A program made the position numbers and the translations under genes. DNA of 64,000 bases from Hydrogenophaga borbori (lineage in GTDB: Bacteria; Pseudomonadota; Gammaproteobacteria; Burkholderiales; Burkholderiaceae_C). Positions 61,239 to 64,000 of this stretch are shown here, piece after piece (the first letter of the stretch is position 1; every line of letters starts with the position of its first letter). The notes under the pieces were generated by a model. The model ran no database searches. It was not told where the DNA came from and saw nothing but the letters and a program-made list of their open reading frames with translations. The stretch spans positions 62,001 to 126,000 of the forward strand of contig NZ_QVLS01000013.1 in NCBI RefSeq assembly GCF_003417535.1, written 5' to 3'.

Positions 61239-62047
61239 CAGCGCCCATCCATCACGTCCAGGTTCGGCCCGGCCCCATGGCCGGCGTGCACGCCGTGCTG
61301 ACGCACAGCGCCCGCGGCTTCGGCCGGCACTGGCACGACAGCTTCGGCTTCGGCGTGATGGACGAAGGCGCCCACCGCTCCGCCAGCGGCCGCGGCCCGG
61401 TGCTCGCGACCGCCGGCAAGCTGATCGCCTCCAACCCCGGCGAGGTGCACGACGGCCTGCCCGTGGGCGAACAGGCGCGCCGCTGGCGCATGGTGCACGT
61501 CAGCCCCGAGGCCATGGCCGCGCTGGCCGACCTGCGGCCCGGCCACGAGATCACCCAGCCGGTGTTCGACGACCCCCTGCTGCATGGCGCCATCCACCGC
61601 CTGTTCCTCTGCTGGGACGGCAGCGCCCCCGCCGCGGACCACGCGCTCTGGGACGAGGCCCTGACCAGCGCCTGCGGACTGCTGGCCCTGCGGCACGGCA
61701 ACCGCCAGCCGGGCGGCTCCGGCCTCGACACCCTCGGCCTGGCGCGGGCGCGCGAGCGCCTGCTCGACGGCCTGGAGCGAGCGCCCGACCTGGACGAGCT
61801 GGCCAGCCTGGCCGGCCTGTCGCGCTTCCAGCTCGTGCGCCAGTTCGCGCGCGCGCACGGTCTGCCGCCCTTCGCCTGGCTGCAGCAGCAGCGGCTGGGC
61901 CGGGCGCGGGCGCTGATCGCCGCCGGCACGCCGCTGAGCGAGGCCGCCCTGGCCTGCGGCTTCGCCGACCAAAGCCACCTGAACCGCCACTTCGTGCGCT
62001 GCTTCGGCTTCACCCCCGGCGCCTGGCGCCGCGCCTGGCTGCAATAA
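61235..62047 (+). CDS. AraC-family transcriptional regulator
   Basis: A 270-residue regulator with an N-terminal cupin-like sensing domain (GFGRHWHDSFGFGVMDEGAH, containing the metal/effector His) and the C-terminal AraC helix-turn-helix pair (about 175-268; DELASLAGLSRFQLVRQFARAHGLPP and LACGFADQSHLNRHFVRCFGFTPGAWRR). The start is GTG overlapping the prfC TGA (GTGA). The LysE-type exporter gene follows 85 bp downstream and is the likely target. Confidence 0.85.
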
Positions 62048-62132
62048 CGTTCAAGACGGCCCGCGCGCGGCGCGCCAGGATTCGCCCGCGGCCCGGCTCA
62101 TCGGGCCGCGCCGTCGACACCCGGAGCGCCGC

Positions 62133-62747
62133 ATGCCCAGCCTCGAATTCCTCCTCACCTCCGCCGTCGTGGTGGTCACGCCCGGCGCGGGCGTGCTGTT
62201 CACCGTCTCCACCGGCCTGTCGCAGGGGCGGCTCGCCAGCGCCTATGCCTCGCTGGGCTGCACACTGGGCATCCTGCCGCACATGGCCGCCACCGCCCTG
62301 GGCCTGGCCGCCGTGATGCACGCGGGCGCCCTGGCCTTCCAGCTGCTCAAGCTGGCCGGCGTGCTCTACCTGCTGTTCCTCGCCTGGATGACCTGGCGCG
62401 ACCGCTCGGCCTTCGCCGCCGCCCCGGGCACGCCCCCGCAGTCGCCGCTGCGCCTGGTCGCCAAGGCGGTGCTGGTCAACGCGCTCAACCCCAAGCTGAC
62501 CTTGTTCTTCTTCGCCTTCCTGCCGCAATTCATGGACCCGGCCGACCCGGCGCCCCTGCGGCAGTTCGCCGTGTTGGGCGCGGTCTTCATGCTCATGACA
62601 CTGGCCGTGTTCGTGGCCTACGGAGCGCTTGCCGACGCCTTCCGCCAGCGCGTGCTGGCCTCGCGGCGCACGCAGGACGCGCTGCGCCGCGGCTTCTCGG
62701 CCGCCTTCGCGCTGATGGCCGCCAAGCTCGCGCTGAGCGGGCGCTGA
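62133..62747 (+). CDS. LysE-family amino-acid exporter (translocator)
   Basis: A 204-residue membrane protein with five or six helices, the signature AVVVVTPGAGVLFTVSTGLSQGR at the start and KAVLVNALNPKLTLFFFAFLPQF. This is the LysE/RhtB family, exporting amino acids or derivatives from the cytoplasm. It follows an AraC regulator; such pairs are common and the regulator usually senses the exported compound. Confidence 0.87.
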   Translation: MPSLEFLLTSAVVVVTPGAGVLFTVSTGLSQGRLASAYASLGCTLGILPHMAATALGLAAVMHAGALAFQLLKLAGVLYLLFLAWMTWRDRSAFAAAPGTPPQSPLRLVAKAVLVNALNPKLTLFFFAFLPQFMDPADPAPLRQFAVLGAVFMLMTLAVFVAYGALADAFRQRVLASRRTQDALRRGFSAAFALMAAKLALSGR

Positions 62748-62764
62748 GCCGCCCGGACAGGCCC

Positions 62765-63361
62765 TCAGCCGCCCGCCAGGCAGCGCTCCACGGCGCGCGG
62801 GTAGATCAGGTGCTCCTGCGTGAGCACCCGCGCCGCCAGCGCCTCGGCCGTGTCGCCGGGCAGCACGGGCACCACGGCCTGCGCCAGGATCTCGCCATGG
62901 TCGAGTTCGCCGGTGACGCGGTGCACCGTGGCGCCGGCCACGCGGCAGCCCATCTCGATGGCGCGCTGGTGCGTCTTCAGGCCAGGGAAGGCCGGCAACA
63001 GGCTGGGGTGGATATTGAGCAGGCGGCCGTCGTAGTGGTGCACGAAGCCCGGTGTGAGGATGCGCATGAAGCCCGCCAGCAGCACCAGCGCGGGCGCGTG
63101 GGCGTCGATGGCGGCCATGAGCGCGGCGTCGAAGGCCTCGCGGTCGGCGTGCCGCTTGTGGTCGACCACCGCGGTGGCCAGCCCGCGTTCGCGGGCCCAG
63201 GCGAGGCCGGCGGCGTCGGGCCGGTTGCTCAGCACCGCCACCACGCCCGCGCCAAAGCGCTCGCCCCAGAGGTCCCGCACCGACGCCTCCACCAGGGCGG
63301 CCATGTTCGAGCCGCTGCCCGAGATGAGGATGACGATCGGACGGGCTGGGCGCGCTGGCAT
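62765..63361 (-). CDS. purN: Phosphoribosylglycinamide formyltransferase
   Basis: A 198-residue enzyme of purine synthesis that uses 10-formyltetrahydrofolate to formylate GAR. The folate/catalytic motif is LLNIHPSLLPAF (the Asn and His of the active site), followed by GATVHRVTGELDHG with the catalytic Asp. A TACACT -10 (minus strand, 63370-63375) ends 8 nt before the ATG, so the message may be leaderless. It is divergent from the acyl-CoA dehydrogenase gene. Confidence 0.94.
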   Translation of the reverse strand: MPARPARPIVILISGSGSNMAALVEASVRDLWGERFGAGVVAVLSNRPDAAGLAWARERGLATAVVDHKRHADREAFDAALMAAIDAHAPALVLLAGFMRILTPGFVHHYDGRLLNIHPSLLPAFPGLKTHQRAIEMGCRVAGATVHRVTGELDHGEILAQAVVPVLPGDTAEALAARVLTQEHLIYPRAVERCLAGG

Positions 63362-63418
63362 GGGGCGGGAGTGTAATGAGGCCGGCCGGCGGCTTGTCGC
63401 CGCCTCGACACGCAAAAA

Positions 63419-63430
63419 ACGAACGGTCGT
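63419..63430. promoter_or_regulatory. Possible TetR-type operator upstream of the acyl-CoA dehydrogenase gene
   Basis: ACGAACGGTCGT is an imperfect palindrome matching in ten of twelve positions, set in an A-rich stretch 57 bp before the ATG. It resembles operators of TetR-family regulators of fatty-acid degradation. The identity of the regulator is not known. Confidence 0.3.
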
Positions 63431-63487
63431 GCGAAACTCGATTCACACGCAACCCGGGGCCCATCGGGCCCCCCGAGGAGACACACG

Positions 63488-64000
63488 ATGGATCTGGCCT
63501 TCACGCCTGAGGAGCAGGCGTTTCGCGACGAGATACGCGCCTGGGTGCGCGCTAACCTGCCTGCCGAGATCAGCCACAAGGTGCACAACGCCCTGCGCCT
63601 GACGCGCGACGACATGCAGCGCTGGGCAAAGATCCTGGGCAAGAAGGGCTGGCTGGGCTACGGCTGGCCCCAACAGTTCGGCGGCCCGGGCTGGAGCGCG
63701 GTGCAGAAGCACCTGTTCGAGGAGGAATGCGCCCTGGCCGGTGCGCCGCGCATCGTGCCCTTCGGGCCGGTGATGGTGGCGCCGGTCATCATGGCCTTCG
63801 GCAACAAGGAACAACAAGAACGCTTCCTGCCCGGCATCGCCAGCGGCGAGGTCTGGTGGAGCCAGGGTTACAGCGAACCGGGCTCGGGCTCGGACCTGGC
63901 CTCGCTCAAGACGCGCGCCGAGCGCCGGGGCGACAAGTACATCGTCAACGGCCAGAAGACCTGGACCACCCTGGGCCAGTACGGCGACTGGATGTTCAAC
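63488..64000 (+). CDS. Acyl-CoA dehydrogenase (5' part, cut by window end)
   Basis: The first 171 codons of an acyl-CoA dehydrogenase that oxidises acyl-CoA to enoyl-CoA with FAD. Visible are MDLAFTPEEQAFRDEIRAWVRANLP, the LGYGWPQQFGGPGW pattern and the FAD-binding YSEPGSGSDLASLKTRA, then NGQKTWTT. The catalytic Glu lies beyond the window end. A GAGGAG site precedes the ATG. Confidence 0.92.
   Translation, partial: MDLAFTPEEQAFRDEIRAWVRANLPAEISHKVHNALRLTRDDMQRWAKILGKKGWLGYGWPQQFGGPGWSAVQKHLFEEECALAGAPRIVPFGPVMVAPVIMAFGNKEQQERFLPGIASGEVWWSQGYSEPGSGSDLASLKTRAERRGDKYIVNGQKTWTTLGQYGDWMFN

Overview
The window is a chromosomal segment of a high-GC betaproteobacterium, most likely Burkholderiales/Comamonadaceae (Hydrogenophaga- or Acidovorax-like). 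This rests on protein similarity by eye (BktB-type thiolase, AapJQMP and LivHMGF transporters, trxB-ftsK-lolA-rarA synteny), the GC-rich codon use and the recurring -10 hexamers (GACAAT, TAGAAT). Genes are densely packed. I see no tRNA, rRNA, CRISPR array, insertion sequence or prophage block, and no gene-free stretch longer than about 280 bp.

Layout. 0-5 kb: housekeeping genes (ylqF GTPase, gshA, dusC, rluA) and an SRPBCC protein. 5-14 kb: metabolic and accessory genes (SDR, bktB thiolase, class C serine hydrolase, LysR, class II aldolase, DUF6622 membrane protein, dihaem cytochrome c, SDR with LysR, DUF2889). 14-19.4 kb: small conserved genes and an acyl-CoA ligase. 19.4-23.8 kb: the aapJQMP amino-acid ABC transporter with a sigma-54-like promoter. 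23.8-27.5 kb: GDPD, DUF411 protein and an Aer-like chemoreceptor preceded by an FNR-type box. 27.5-30.4 kb: an operon of two small membrane proteins (DUF2306, 2TM), a LytS/AlgZ-type kinase and a LytTR regulator. 30.4-37.1 kb: secreted and envelope proteins, a CesT-like protein and glnS. 37.1-39.0 kb: a lower-GC NERD-nuclease/UvrD-helicase gene. 39-44.5 kb: pcp, DUF3014, rpoH (under a perfect CIRCE operator) and a 7TMR-DISM receptor with a degenerate GGDEF domain. 44.5-49.7 kb: lysS and livHMGF. 50-56.2 kb: rarA, lolA, ftsK, a Crp/Fnr regulator and trxB. 56.2-64 kb: rpmB-rpmG behind a structured leader, desaturase, RsmB/NOP methyltransferase, prfC, AraC-LysE pair, purN and the start of an acyl-CoA dehydrogenase.

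The most interesting signal is a shared promoter element. Three copies of a 9-bp motif (consensus GGCGTTTCG) spaced exactly 21 bp apart lie upstream of the DUF2306-2TM-kinase-LytTR operon. Two copies with the same 21-bp phase, and the same downstream ACAGTGCGG block at almost the same distance, lie 17 kb away upstream of the DUF6622 membrane gene. This is the geometry expected of a LytTR-type activator site and suggests an autoregulated regulon of small membrane proteins.

Other points worth checking are the CIRCE site in front of rpoH, the three-hairpin leader of rpmBG, several apparently leaderless genes with a -10 box 6-9 nt from the ATG, and the lone NERD-helicase gene as a candidate defence protein.
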